Under the pieces are notes generated by a model. The model did no database searches and was not told the origin of the DNA. It worked only from the letters and a program-made list of their open reading frames with translations. Shown here piece after piece: positions 16,838 through 25,275 of a stretch of 64,000 nt of DNA. The translations under genes and the position numbers were made by a program. Source of the stretch: Dactylosporangium roseum (GTDB lineage: Bacteria > Actinomycetota > Actinomycetes > Mycobacteriales > Micromonosporaceae); the NCBI RefSeq assembly GCF_025264685.1, contig NZ_CP073721.1, positions 5,509,001 to 5,573,000 of the forward strand, read 5' to 3'. How positions within the stretch are numbered: the stretch's first letter is position 1; each line of letters opens with the position of its first letter.

Positions 16838-17446
16838 ATGGCCCGAATGCGCAGTGAAGAACTACATGACAGGCGCCGCGCGCAGATATTGGCCGCTGCT
16901 GCGGACGGATTTGCCCTCAAGGGCATCCACCAGACGACGATGCAGGATATCTGTAAGGCGTCAGGACTGAGCGCGGGCGCGCTCTACCGCTACTTCCCGA
17001 CCAAGGACTCCATCATCCTGGCGCTCGCCGAGCAGGATAGGGCAGACAACGCGGAAATCATTTCGTATCTGTCTAGCGGCGCAAATATTGTTGCTGCTCT
17101 CACCGAGATCGTGCCCGACCTTGTTGACGGACTGACCGACGAAAAATACGGCCGGCTCACGCTGGAAGTGGGGGCCGAGGCCACGCGAAACCCGTCAGTG
17201 AAAATGGCATTTGATCAGAACGAAGCGCAGTTTCGTGATGTACTTGCCGAGGCCCTGCGCGCTGGACAGGAGGCGGGCTACGTCGACCCCAGCGTGGACC
17301 GTGATACGACGGTGTTCCTGTTGACCGCGTTACTCGATGGGATAGCTGGCCGTGCGACGTTCTCGCGTGATCTCGACAAGAAGAGACTCGCCAAGGGTCT
17401 CGAACATCTGATCAATCGGTGGTTGAGCAACCCGGCGGCACGTTGA
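16838..17446 (+). CDS. TetR/AcrR-family transcriptional regulator
   Basis: 202 residues. N-terminal HTH: RRAQILAAAADGFALKGIHQTTMQDICKASGLSAGALYRYFPTKDSIILAL; C-terminal ligand domain is helical, with a DTTVFLLTALLDGIAGR segment. ATG with GCGGAGG 7 nt upstream. It is convergent with the FAD monooxygenase gene, and both promoters carry CGGATGACCG, so autoregulation plus control of the monooxygenase is likely. Third-position GC is slightly lower here than in the neighbours (GAAATATTG-type codons), which hints at later acquisition. Confidence 0.9.
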   Translation: MARMRSEELHDRRRAQILAAAADGFALKGIHQTTMQDICKASGLSAGALYRYFPTKDSIILALAEQDRADNAEIISYLSSGANIVAALTEIVPDLVDGLTDEKYGRLTLEVGAEATRNPSVKMAFDQNEAQFRDVLAEALRAGQEAGYVDPSVDRDTTVFLLTALLDGIAGRATFSRDLDKKRLAKGLEHLINRWLSNPAAR

Positions 17447-17525
17447 GACTTGAGCCAGCCCGATGGCCGGGAGTCGCCGCCGAGCAGCCAGCGCGCCGGC
17501 GGCCATCCCGGCGATGATCGAGGTC

Positions 17526-18746
17526 CTACCAGGGGATGGGCGCGCGAACACCGGCGGAGTGGAGATCGAATTCCCGCCCGTCGAGGCCGCTCAGTGACAG
17601 AACTGCTGCGCGCTTCATGCTGGACGGCGTGAACCGGGCCAGGCGAACCGCCAGGTTGACAAGGCTCTGGTAGCCCGTCCAGCGGGGCATGACGCTCGCG
17701 CCTTCGTCATGCCCCTTCCGTTGCAGACTGTCGACGATTGGTCGGCGGCCCAGCTCGAACTGGTTAAGGGCCTCGGGGAGTCCGGCTTTGGTTTCCTGCT
17801 CGGCGACACAGGCGGCAAGGGCTACGGCGTCGACGAGGGCGCAGTTGGCGCCCTGACCGAGGTTTGGGCTCATGGCATGTGCGGCATCCCCAATCAGGAC
17901 GACCCTGCCTGAGGACCAGGTTTCGCAGTGGACGCTGGAATGCTGAAGGCGTACCGTGCCCTGCCAGCTATCATATCCGTCGAGAACCAGACGCATCGGT
18001 GGAAAGCGATTGCACACGTCGGTCTTCCAGCTTGCAAAGTCGCTCTCCCCAACCTGGTTCACAGCCTTGCTGGAGCCGCCCCAGAACCAGAAGGTGGAAC
18101 CTGCTCGCACGGGGAGCATGCCGCAAGCTTCAGGTCCAGCAAGATACTCGCCGTGCACATCGGCCGGTAGCGAGACGGGCGCAACGCCCTGGACGCTGCC
18201 CTCCAATACCGGCCAACGTTCAGGCGATATTCCTGCCGCGTCGCGCACCGCAGACTTGACGCCGTCGGCGCCCACAATGAGATCGCCGGCAATTCGGGTC
18301 GTGCCCTGTGGGGACTCACAAACGAGTACCGGGCGTCTGTCGATGTCTTCCACGGCGGCCACCGTGTGCTGAAAATGCACCTTGACACGTGCGCGAAGGC
18401 AGGCCTGCCAGAGCACCTCATGCAGATCCGCGCGGTGAATGCAGACGGGCCACAGCCTCGGAGGCAGATGGGCGTCCAGCCCTGTTTCGAGCAGTGTCTT
18501 GCCGCTGCGGTCACGCAGGGCGAATCGCGGCATCACCGCTCCGCGGGAACGCACTTCGTCACCCAATCCAAGTGAGTCGAGAACCAGCAGGCCGTTGGCC
18601 TGCAGGAGAACACCGGCACCGACGGGGCCGAACTGTGCCGCACGTTCTCCGATCGTCACCTCGCAACCGCTTCTGCGGAACGCCAACGCCGCGGCCAAAC
18701 CGGCGATGCCGCCGCCGGCGATCGTGACCTCAAGACTCCCGTGCAT
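17526..18746 (-). CDS. FAD-dependent monooxygenase (salicylate hydroxylase/TetX-like)
   Basis: 406-aa class A flavoprotein monooxygenase. GGGIAGLAAALAFRRSG binds the ADP part of FAD, VGADGVKSAVRD is the DG motif, and VVLIGDAAHAMSPNLGQGANCALVDAVALA is the GD motif. Start set at the ATG at 18746, which has AAGGAG 10 nt upstream; an open extension to 18836 lacks a ribosome site. The family hydroxylates phenols or inactivates antibiotics (TetX, rifampicin monooxygenase). Pairing with a TetR regulator and shared operator motif fits inducible detoxification. The substrate is unknown. Confidence 0.85.
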   Translation of the reverse strand: MHGSLEVTIAGGGIAGLAAALAFRRSGCEVTIGERAAQFGPVGAGVLLQANGLLVLDSLGLGDEVRSRGAVMPRFALRDRSGKTLLETGLDAHLPPRLWPVCIHRADLHEVLWQACLRARVKVHFQHTVAAVEDIDRRPVLVCESPQGTTRIAGDLIVGADGVKSAVRDAAGISPERWPVLEGSVQGVAPVSLPADVHGEYLAGPEACGMLPVRAGSTFWFWGGSSKAVNQVGESDFASWKTDVCNRFPPMRLVLDGYDSWQGTVRLQHSSVHCETWSSGRVVLIGDAAHAMSPNLGQGANCALVDAVALAACVAEQETKAGLPEALNQFELGRRPIVDSLQRKGHDEGASVMPRWTGYQSLVNLAVRLARFTPSSMKRAAVLSLSGLDGREFDLHSAGVRAPIPW

Positions 18747-18859
18747 CGCTACTGCGCTCCTTGCTCCGAAGTGGAGATCCTTCATATGCGGCCAAACGCC
18801 CACTGTGCGGCGATGACGCTGGTGCCTCGCGGCCACCCATCGCGCCTCCGTATTAATAA

Positions 18860-18869
18860 AGCGGTCATC
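18860..18869. promoter_or_regulatory. TetR operator candidate (copy 2)
   Basis: CGGTCATCCG is the inverse complement of the 10-mer at 16813-16822. In the direction of the monooxygenase gene it is followed at once by an AT-rich TATTAAT that could be the -10 element, so a bound repressor would block the promoter. Confidence 0.55.
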
Positions 18870-19120
18870 CGTTCTCGTAATTGAACAAGCAGATGCGGCC
18901 GCTTGTCAAGCCAGGCAGTGGGCGGCTGGCACCAGCCGGCAGGGCCGAAACCCCGCCTATTAGCAGGTGAGCGACCGGATCGCGCGGACCCGCCGCCGGC
19001 ACTACGAGCACGTCGGCCCCGTCGAGGACCAACCAGCGTTTGGCCCGGGATCGCGAGCAACACCCCACGAACCAGGCGTCCTCAACCCCTGAACCGCCGA
19101 CAGCGTCCGTAGAGATACCG
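18870..19120. other. Intergenic interval without a supported gene
   Basis: Beyond the monooxygenase promoter I see only short overlapping frames with no family motif. A minus-strand reading (KRWLVLDGADVLVVPAAG, near 19040-18990) looks coding-like for about 40 residues but has no proper start or end and may be a relic. Confidence 0.3.
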
Positions 19121-19576
19121 TTACGGTGACCGCAGGAGGCTGCGCACTTGCCATACCGCAAAGAGCAGGGTGGCCCAGCCGGCGAGGAACACGGGCCACA
19201 CCCAGTCGGTGGGTAGGGCGAAAGAGGCGATCGTCGCCAGTGCCAATCCGAGCACGCGCCTGCGGATGACGCGTCGATCGTAGGACGACAGCTTGGCGCC
19301 GAAACGCCGCGGCGGACGTCTGAGCAGGATGAGTCCGTAGCCGATGAGCAGCGCGATGGGTAGTAGCAGCATCATGGTCGCGTCCGGCACGCGAGTGACG
19401 ATCCCGGGCACCGCAACGATGACGCAGCCCAGTCCGACAATGAGTCCAGTGATGGCCTGCGCCCAGAAGAACGACTTGGCTGTAGCGACGCCGATCGCCG
19501 ACGGCCTGTACGGCGCCGGTGGCCGGTCGGCATGGGTCGTGTCGGTGCGCTGCGATTCTGGTGTGATGGGTGGCAC
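19121..19576 (-). CDS. Small four-span membrane protein, unknown
   Basis: 151 residues: polar Pro-rich N-terminus, then hydrophobic helices FFWAQAITGLIVGLGCVIVAV, MMLLLPIALLIGYGLILL, a basic loop (RRPPRRFGAKLSSYDRRVIRRRV), LGLALATIASFALP and WPVFLAGWATLLFAVW. Helices in hairpin pairs with a positive cytoplasmic loop. No family recognised and no clear operon partner; the next gene on the same strand starts 1.2 kb upstream and ends 182 bp away. Confidence 0.6.
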   Translation of the reverse strand: MPPITPESQRTDTTHADRPPAPYRPSAIGVATAKSFFWAQAITGLIVGLGCVIVAVPGIVTRVPDATMMLLLPIALLIGYGLILLRRPPRRFGAKLSSYDRRVIRRRVLGLALATIASFALPTDWVWPVFLAGWATLLFAVWQVRSLLRSP

Positions 19577-19758
19577 TGCACTGCACCTCAGTTCTCGAAT
19601 GTCACACGGATAGGGCCTTGGCCGACGTGGTCGTAAAGAATGCGCGGATCCAGCCGGTCGAAGAAGACGTGCGGGCTGACGCCGGTCTCCGGGGCGAGGC
19701 CGAAGGTGCGAGGTAGGTCTGAACAGCAGACAGCCCGAGCGTCACGGTGCCAGCCGGG

Positions 19759-20793
19759 TCACTGACGGTCGGCGAAGTTTCGGTGGGCGTTGAGGCAGCC
19801 GGGGACGAAGAGCCGCCGCGGGGTGAGCACAGCAACTGTGACCCCCCACCAGTCGTGGTCCTCCACGGCGGTTCTGACCAGGGAGTGGCGGGCATTCGGG
19901 AAACGCCGAACTGTCAGCGATGGGCCGAGCGTCGTCCGGTAGGCGGCTTCGGTCTCGTCGATGTCGACGTTGCGGTCTTCCTCGCCGAGGAGGAGCAGGA
20001 CGGGTATGCCCCGGTGCCGGAGTGCTTGCAGGTCCGCAGTAGCGTCGGCCCGATAGTTTGTGCGGGCGAAGGCCCAGCGGTCCTCGGACATCGGTTTCGG
20101 GTCGATGGTCTCCGCCCGGTACCGCTGGTAGCTGGCGTTTTCGGCAAGAAGGCGACGCCTGTCGTCGCCGACGGCGACCGCCCGTTCCCGTTCCTCGTTC
20201 GATGCATGCGCCGCTTCGAGTTCGGCCAGGAGGTTGTAACGGCCCTGGCGCAGCCAGTTGATGGCGGGAGAGACCATGATCACGAAGGTCACGTCCTCTC
20301 GCCCGGCGGCCACGGCCGGAGCCACCCAGCCCGCCTGACTCGCTCCCCACAGGCCGATGCGCGCCGGATCGATGCCCGGGCGGGCGGCGACCCAGTCGAT
20401 AGCGGCCTCCACCTCGCGTGCCCGGTCCGCCATCGATTGCGCCAACCAGTTGCCGGTCGAGCCGCCGACGCCTGGCTTGCTCCACGACAGCGACGCGTAG
20501 CCCGCCTGGGCCAGCGATTCCCAAATCGGCAGATAGAACCCGCCGCTCGTCGCATCGATCGGGCCATCCCCATGCACGAACACCACCACCCCGACTGGTC
20601 TGGCGGTCACGTCCGGCCAGGCGAGCACACCGTCCAGCTCACCCGACGCGGCGGGAATCGTCACGGTTTCGGTGCGGATGGCGAAGTCGTTACCCACGAC
20701 GGCAACGGCCCCGACGCCAAGAACCAGAGCCAACACGGTAGCGGCGGGGACCAGGACAGACCACCTACGGAACCAAACTATCCTTCTGCTCAC
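19759..20793 (-). CDS. Membrane-anchored alpha/beta hydrolase
   Basis: 344 residues from GTG 20793. One N-terminal TM (VLVPAATVLALVLGVGAVAVVG), then an exported alpha/beta hydrolase fold: VVVFVHGDGPIDA (oxyanion loop), LWGASQAGW as nucleophile elbow (G-A-S-Q-A-G with Ser), acid region LLLGEEDRNVD and His in RFPNARHSL. It resembles acyl-peptidase/esterase-type serine hydrolases (DUF-class with a C-terminal hydrolase domain). A TATACT -10 ends only 6 nt before the GTG and no ribosome site is visible, suggesting a leaderless mRNA. An open extension to 21072 overlaps the divergent genes and is unlikely. Confidence 0.8.
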   Translation of the reverse strand: MSRRIVWFRRWSVLVPAATVLALVLGVGAVAVVGNDFAIRTETVTIPAASGELDGVLAWPDVTARPVGVVVFVHGDGPIDATSGGFYLPIWESLAQAGYASLSWSKPGVGGSTGNWLAQSMADRAREVEAAIDWVAARPGIDPARIGLWGASQAGWVAPAVAAGREDVTFVIMVSPAINWLRQGRYNLLAELEAAHASNEERERAVAVGDDRRRLLAENASYQRYRAETIDPKPMSEDRWAFARTNYRADATADLQALRHRGIPVLLLLGEEDRNVDIDETEAAYRTTLGPSLTVRRFPNARHSLVRTAVEDHDWWGVTVAVLTPRRLFVPGCLNAHRNFADRQ

Positions 20794-20798
20794 GGTCG

Positions 20799-20816
20799 TA
20801 GTATATCTGATAGTAT
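20799..20816. promoter_or_regulatory. AT-rich divergent promoter with TAGTAT direct repeat
   Basis: TAGTAT at 20799-20804 and again at 20811-20816 (period 12), an AT island in GC-rich sequence. The leftward strand reads TATACT, a good -10 for the hydrolase; the rightward strand has TAGTAT as -10 for the small gene/PaaX pair. Repeats on one helix face suggest a regulator site, perhaps for the PaaX-like protein. Confidence 0.45.
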
Positions 20817-20901
20817 CGGGGAAGTTGAGTACACCAACGATCAACCGCGGCATCCCACCGCGGTGGCCGAGCAGATGCCGCGCGCCTGTACCGTCGTTGA
20901 C

Positions 20902-21111
20902 ATGTACTGGGAGACGTTTCGCCGTAAGCTCGCCCCTGCCTTCAGGGACCTGACCCGGGCCGTCGCGTTCCTGGCCCGCCGGCTCGACGCCACCCGCTTC
21001 CTCGCCGCAGTCGACGGCGGCACGGTCGTGAGGATCCTGGGCCCCCTGTACGGCTTGTCCACCGCCACCCAACTGGTGCGGCCAGTCGACCTCGACGCCA
21101 CGCCGCGATGA
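20902..21111 (+). CDS. Small protein translationally coupled to PaaX-like gene
   Basis: 69 residues (MYWETFRRKLAP...), with an amphipathic helix FRDLTRAVAFLARRLDATRFLAAVDGG and no TM. Its stop overlaps the ATG of the PaaX-like gene (ATGA). An earlier in-frame ATG at 20875 is possible. No family recognised; operon position with the regulator gives the only functional hint. Confidence 0.5.
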   Translation: MYWETFRRKLAPAFRDLTRAVAFLARRLDATRFLAAVDGGTVVRILGPLYGLSTATQLVRPVDLDATPR

Positions 21112-21929
21112 ACCCCGGCCCGCCCTCGGGGCAGCTCCGCATCACTCCACGCGCCGTGCTCACCAACTGCTTCGGCGCCGGCGGGCAGGCACCCCTGGAC
21201 ATCGTCTACGACGCGGCCGCCATCCTCCGCATCTCCGACCAACCGTTGCGCCTGGCCATCCGCAGACTTACCGCCGCTGGCATGATCGAACAGGTCGGCC
21301 GGGGCCGACGCGGACACCTACGCCTGACCAACCAGTCCTTGTACCGCAATCTGCTCGACGACGAGTACTGGAACTTCGCCACCCGCCAGGACCGCGGCGA
21401 CGAACAGTGGGACCGACGCTGGCGCCTTATCGCCTTCTCCATTCCCGAGGCCCGACGTTCCGACCGCGACGCGCTGCGCGCGGTGCTGACACGGCTGAGC
21501 GCGGCAGCACTGGCCCCCGGACTCTTCGCCAGCCCGCACGACCTCACCACCGCCCTGCGAGCCGAACTCTTCCCCCGACACCTCGACAGCGACCTCACCC
21601 TGGCCACCACCACATCCCTCACCCACCACGGCACCACCATCGAACGCCTGACCACACAGCTCTGGCCCCTCGACACAATCAGCGCCCAATACCAGACCCT
21701 CGACCGCGTCATCACCCACGAACAGCGACACCTCGGAAACGACACCGAACCAGCAATCCGCCTCGCCGCCCGCATCACCATCCTCACCGCACTGAACGCG
21801 GCACTCCTGCCCGACCCCCTCCTCCCCGCAGAACTGCTTCCCACCGACTGGCCTGGACCAAACGCACGCGAACGAGTCCGACAACTGGAACCACACCTGA
21901 TCGCAGCAGCTCCGACACCGCATCCATAG
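21108..21929 (+). CDS. PaaX-like transcriptional regulator
   Basis: 273 residues. N-terminal winged helix (RAVLTNCFGAGGQAPLDIVYDAAAILRISDQPLRLAIRRLTAAGMIEQVGRGRRGHLRLT), central PaaX-type domain with RWRLIAFSIPEARRSDRDALRAVLTRLSAAALAPGLFASPHD, and a C-terminal helical part (ARITILTALNAALLPDPLLPAELLPTDWPG), the characteristic PaaX ending. E. coli PaaX senses phenylacetyl-CoA, but no paa genes are nearby, so the effector is open. Divergent from the membrane hydrolase, the likeliest target. Confidence 0.8.
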   Translation: MNPGPPSGQLRITPRAVLTNCFGAGGQAPLDIVYDAAAILRISDQPLRLAIRRLTAAGMIEQVGRGRRGHLRLTNQSLYRNLLDDEYWNFATRQDRGDEQWDRRWRLIAFSIPEARRSDRDALRAVLTRLSAAALAPGLFASPHDLTTALRAELFPRHLDSDLTLATTTSLTHHGTTIERLTTQLWPLDTISAQYQTLDRVITHEQRHLGNDTEPAIRLAARITILTALNAALLPDPLLPAELLPTDWPGPNARERVRQLEPHLIAAAPTPHP

Positions 21930-22057
21930 TTGCCGATTCGGCATGAGCGGGAGCGGTCGGCGACCTGGATCGCCTGCGGCGCCCCAGCGCCGGCCTGCGC
22001 CAACCCGATGTCTTCCAGCGCATCGCGGAGGCCGCCGCTGCGCGGGGTAAACCTCAA

Positions 22058-23854
22058 TCAACCAAGTGGACCAGATCCGCTCCGGGTGGTGCCGGGGTGG
22101 ACAGGGCGGTGTGCGGATGGTGCGGTGCTGGTCGAGCCGGCCGCGGTCAGGTCGGCGCGGTTGGTGGGGGGTGTCGGGTCGGGCGGGGTGTGGTGTAGGA
22201 CGCGGGTGCGTGCGTAGGCGATGGCGGTGGGAGTGTCGGGGAAAACCTGTCCGTCGCGGCGTAGCTGTGCGGCGACGCCGAGGGCGGTCAGGACCTTGTC
22301 GTGGCCGGGGGCGATGCCGGACAGCAGCACGGTGATGCCGCGCCGTTGCAGTCGGGTGATCGCGTCGCCGAGCACGTGCGCGCCGGTGGCGTCGATGGTG
22401 GATACCCGCGACATGCGCAGGATGACCACGTGTACGTCGGCGACCTCGGTCAGTTCGAGCAGGAAGTGGTGCGCGGCGGCGAAGAACAGCGGCCCGTCGA
22501 GGCGGTACGCCACGATGTGTTCGCTCAGGAGTTGGTGTTCCTCGGCTGAGTGGTCGCCGGCCTCCAGGGGGACCTGCTGGAGGCGGGCGGCGCGGGCCAC
22601 GGCGCGCAGCGCGAGGACGACGGCCACGCCGAGCCCGACGCCGACGGCGATGACCAGGTCCATCGCCACGGTCACGGTGAAGGTGAGCGCGAGGACGAGG
22701 GCGTCGCCGCGGGTGGCGCGGGCCAGGGCCCACAGCGAACCAGCTTCGACCATCCGCACGGTGGTGGCCAGCAACACCCCGGCCAGCGCGGCGAGCGGAA
22801 TGCGCGAGACTAGCGGCGCGGCTACCAGGACGATTGCGGCCAGCGCAACCGCGTGAGTCAGCGCGGCGAGTTTCGAGGTGGCACCGGCGCGTACGTTGAC
22901 CGCGGTGCGGGCGATCGCCGCGGTGGCCGGGATGCCACCGAACACGGGTGCGGCCAGGTTGGCCAGCCCTTGGCCGAACAGCTCCCGGTCCGGGTCGTGT
23001 TGCTCGTTGACGCTCATCGCGTCGGCGACGGTGGCCGATAGCAGGCTTTCCAACGCGGCGAGGGCCGCCACGGCCAGGGCCGAGGGCAGCAACGCGCCGA
23101 TCGCGTGCACGTCGAGGAAGTCCAGCGACGGGGCGGGCAGCCCGGCGGGCAGCGCCCCGATCCGGGCCAGCTCCAGCGGCGTCACCTGCGCGAGGATCGT
23201 CGCGGCGGCCACCGCGATCAGGGAGAACGGCAGGCCCGGCCGCCATCGCGCGCCAAGCAGCATCACCGCGGCCACCCCGAGCGCTACCGCCAGCGAGGCG
23301 GGGTGCGGGTGCGCGGCGAACCGGATGACGGCGTCGGCGGCGACCGCCCACACCTTCTCCCCGTGCGCGTCGAGGACGCCGAGCGTAGCGGGAACCTGCT
23401 GCAGGGCGATCACCACCGCGATGCCGGCGGTGAAGCCCTCGATCACCGGGGTCGGCAGATACCGCACGTAGCGGCCGAGCCGGGCCAGCGCCAACGCAAT
23501 CAATATCAGACCAGCCATGACGCCGACCATCAACACCCCGGTGGCCCCGAACTTGGCGATGACCGGCACCAGCACCACGGTCATCGCCCCGGTCGGCCCG
23601 GACACCTGCAGGTTCGACCCGCCGAAGACGGCGGCGACCGCGCCGGCGATCACGGCGGTGACCAGCCCGGCCTGCGCGCCGAGCCCGGAGGTGACCCCGA
23701 ACGCCAAGGCCAGGGGCAACGCCACCACCGCCACCGTCAACCCGGCCATCAGGTCTCGACGCGGGGATCGGCGTACCGCCGCCCAGTCCGAACGCCGCGG
23801 CAACAACCCGCTCAATCGTCCGGCGACCACCCGGGCCGCGGTGGTAGCCCTCAC
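22058..23854 (-). CDS. SulP-family anion transporter with STAS domain
   Basis: 598-aa SLC26/SulP permease for sulfate, bicarbonate or related anions. Features: DLMAGLTVAVVALPLALAFGVTSG (first TM pair), VSGPTGAMTVVL, GFTAGIAVVIALQQ, EQHDPDRELFGQGLANLAAPVFGGIPATAAIARTAVN (family signature), about 12 helices in all, then a cytoplasmic STAS domain from about residue 440 (VAYRLDGPLFFAAAHHF ... VVILRMSRVSTIDATGAHVLGDA). GTG start overlaps the stop of the ArsR gene (GTGA), so the regulator is made first and coupled. The Pro/Thr-rich tail is of unknown use. Confidence 0.93.
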   Translation of the reverse strand: MRATTAARVVAGRLSGLLPRRSDWAAVRRSPRRDLMAGLTVAVVALPLALAFGVTSGLGAQAGLVTAVIAGAVAAVFGGSNLQVSGPTGAMTVVLVPVIAKFGATGVLMVGVMAGLILIALALARLGRYVRYLPTPVIEGFTAGIAVVIALQQVPATLGVLDAHGEKVWAVAADAVIRFAAHPHPASLAVALGVAAVMLLGARWRPGLPFSLIAVAAATILAQVTPLELARIGALPAGLPAPSLDFLDVHAIGALLPSALAVAALAALESLLSATVADAMSVNEQHDPDRELFGQGLANLAAPVFGGIPATAAIARTAVNVRAGATSKLAALTHAVALAAIVLVAAPLVSRIPLAALAGVLLATTVRMVEAGSLWALARATRGDALVLALTFTVTVAMDLVIAVGVGLGVAVVLALRAVARAARLQQVPLEAGDHSAEEHQLLSEHIVAYRLDGPLFFAAAHHFLLELTEVADVHVVILRMSRVSTIDATGAHVLGDAITRLQRRGITVLLSGIAPGHDKVLTALGVAAQLRRDGQVFPDTPTAIAYARTRVLHHTPPDPTPPTNRADLTAAGSTSTAPSAHRPVHPGTTRSGSGPLG

Positions 23855-24189
23855 CGGTCACGCCCGTCGGCCTGCAACTGCACCAGCAACCCGCCTCGGT
23901 CGGTCAACACCGTGCCCAGGATTCGGCGGCCAGCGGCCAGCAGATCCGCCACGTCCGAGGTGCTCAACGCGTACACCACCAACGCGCCGTCGCGGGTCGA
24001 CTCCACCAGCCCCGCCCGGCGCAACACCGCTAGCTGCTGCGACAGGTTCGACGCCTCCACGTCGATCGCGGACAGCAGATCCCGCACCGGCTTCGGACCC
24101 TCCCGCAACAGCTCCAACACCCGGATGCGCACCGGATGGCCGAGCGTGCGGAACAACTCGGCCTTGGCTTGGTAAAGCGGCACGGACAT
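23851..24189 (-). CDS. ArsR/SmtB-type regulator of the SulP gene
   Basis: 112 residues: KAELFRTLGHPVRIRVLELLREGPKPVRDLLSAIDVEASNLSQQLAVLRRAGLVESTRDGALVVYAL is a full ArsR winged helix. There is no CxC metal box, so it is probably not a classic metal sensor; a redox or anion signal is possible. GGAGAGGG lies about 10 nt upstream of ATG. First gene of a two-gene operon with SulP, an arrangement frequent in actinobacteria. A dyad at 24239-24254 is the probable operator. Confidence 0.9.
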   Translation of the reverse strand: MSVPLYQAKAELFRTLGHPVRIRVLELLREGPKPVRDLLSAIDVEASNLSQQLAVLRRAGLVESTRDGALVVYALSTSDVADLLAAGRRILGTVLTDRGGLLVQLQADGRDR

Positions 24190-24238
24190 GACCCGCCACG
24201 CCCTCTCCTACTACTTGCAGACATGACGACTTTAGCAG

Positions 24239-24254
24239 TTGAAGAACTTTTCAA
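24239..24254. promoter_or_regulatory. ArsR-type operator candidate
   Basis: TTGAAGAACTTTTCAA: TTGAA and TTCAA arms around 6 bp, an AT-rich dyad 50 bp upstream of the arsR-type start in otherwise GC-rich DNA. On the minus strand TTGAAA in the dyad may also be the -35 element. Confidence 0.5.
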
Positions 24255-24431
24255 GTACGCCAAGCGGCGCGGTCGACCCGGAGCGGGTGAGCGGAGGCTA
24301 TGCAGGTGAGTCCCGCGATGCCGCGACGTGGCCGCTCGAGCACGGCGCGGCCAGCATCACCGTGGGCGCGCCCGGCGTGCCGGGTCGCCGTGCTCACCGG
24401 CCGGCGCCTGGCCGACAAGGTGGGTCATGCG

Positions 24432-25211
24432 TCAACGGGGAATACTGCGGACCGGCACCACCAGGGGGCCGTGCTCACTGTGCACCACGCGCACGCGGGC
24501 CCGGTAGTGGGTTGCGAGCAGTTCCTCCGTCAGCACGTCGGCCGGGGCGCCCGAGGCAACGACCGCGCCGCCGGCGAGCAGCACCATCCGGTCCGCGTAC
24601 TCGCCGGCGATGGCGAGGTCGTGCATCGTCGCCAGGACCGTCAGCCCGGTGTCCCGGCGTAGCTGATCCACCAGTTCCAGCACCTCCTGCTGGTGCCCGA
24701 TGTCGAGCGCGGTGCCCGGCTCGTCCAGCAGCAGCAGGCCGGCGCCCTGGACGAGCGCCCGGGCCAGGAACACGCGCTGCCGCTCCCCGCCGGACAGAGT
24801 GCCGAGCAGCCGGCCGGCGAAGCGGTCCAGGTCGAGCCGGCCCAGCACCTCGCCCACCACGGCCACGTCGGCGGCGGACTCCCGGCCCAGCGGCGGGATG
24901 TACGGCGTGCGGCCGAGCAGGACGTAGTCGAACACGGTCATGCCGGGCGGGACGACGGGCGACTGCATGACGGCCGCGACGGTCCGGGCCCGCTGGCGGC
25001 GAGGCAGGCGAGCCGCCGGCGTGCCGAACAGGGCGATCGATCCGGTACTGGGCACGAGGCCACCGACGGCGCGCAAGAGGGTCGACTTGCCGGCGCCGTT
25101 CGGCCCGATGATCGTGACCCATTCGCCGGCCTCGACGGTCAGGTCAACGCCGGCCAGGACGGCCGTGCCGCCCAGCGAAACCCGCAGGTCCCGCACCTCG
25201 ACCGCGGTCAC
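24432..25211 (-). CDS. btuD: Cobalamin ABC transporter ATP-binding protein
   Basis: 259-aa FecE/BtuD-type ATPase. Walker A GPNGAGKST (about residue 36-44), Q-loop MQSPVV, signature LSGGERQRVFLARAL, Walker B LLLLDEPGTALD, H-loop TMHDLAIAG. Third gene of the btuFCD-like operon; the B12 riboswitch upstream of the operon sets the substrate. GTGGAGG precedes the GTG start. Heme or siderophore importers use near-identical ATPases, so the specificity claim rests on the riboswitch. Confidence 0.9.
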   Translation of the reverse strand: MTAVEVRDLRVSLGGTAVLAGVDLTVEAGEWVTIIGPNGAGKSTLLRAVGGLVPSTGSIALFGTPAARLPRRQRARTVAAVMQSPVVPPGMTVFDYVLLGRTPYIPPLGRESAADVAVVGEVLGRLDLDRFAGRLLGTLSGGERQRVFLARALVQGAGLLLLDEPGTALDIGHQQEVLELVDQLRRDTGLTVLATMHDLAIAGEYADRMVLLAGGAVVASGAPADVLTEELLATHYRARVRVVHSEHGPLVVPVRSIPR

Positions 25212-25214
25212 GCG

Positions 25215-25275
25215 TCCTCCACTTCGCTGCGGAACCGGTCATACGCCCTCCGCTTCGCTGCGGAACCGGTCATAG
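25215..25275. repeat. 33-bp tandem duplication at the permease/ATPase junction
   Basis: The segment 25215-25242 (ending TTCGCTGCGGAACCGGTCATA) recurs at 25248-25275 with one change. It spans the permease stop codon and the ribosome site of the ATPase gene, so the junction now holds two near-identical GGAGG boxes and an extra out-of-frame ATG. A recent slippage-type duplication is likely. Confidence 0.8.

Noticed and set aside
21318..23861. Minus-strand frame of about 850 codons across SulP and PaaX genes
   Set aside because: It runs through two recognisable genes in wrong frames and is Arg/Gly-rich; SulP and PaaX motifs are clear in the other frames.
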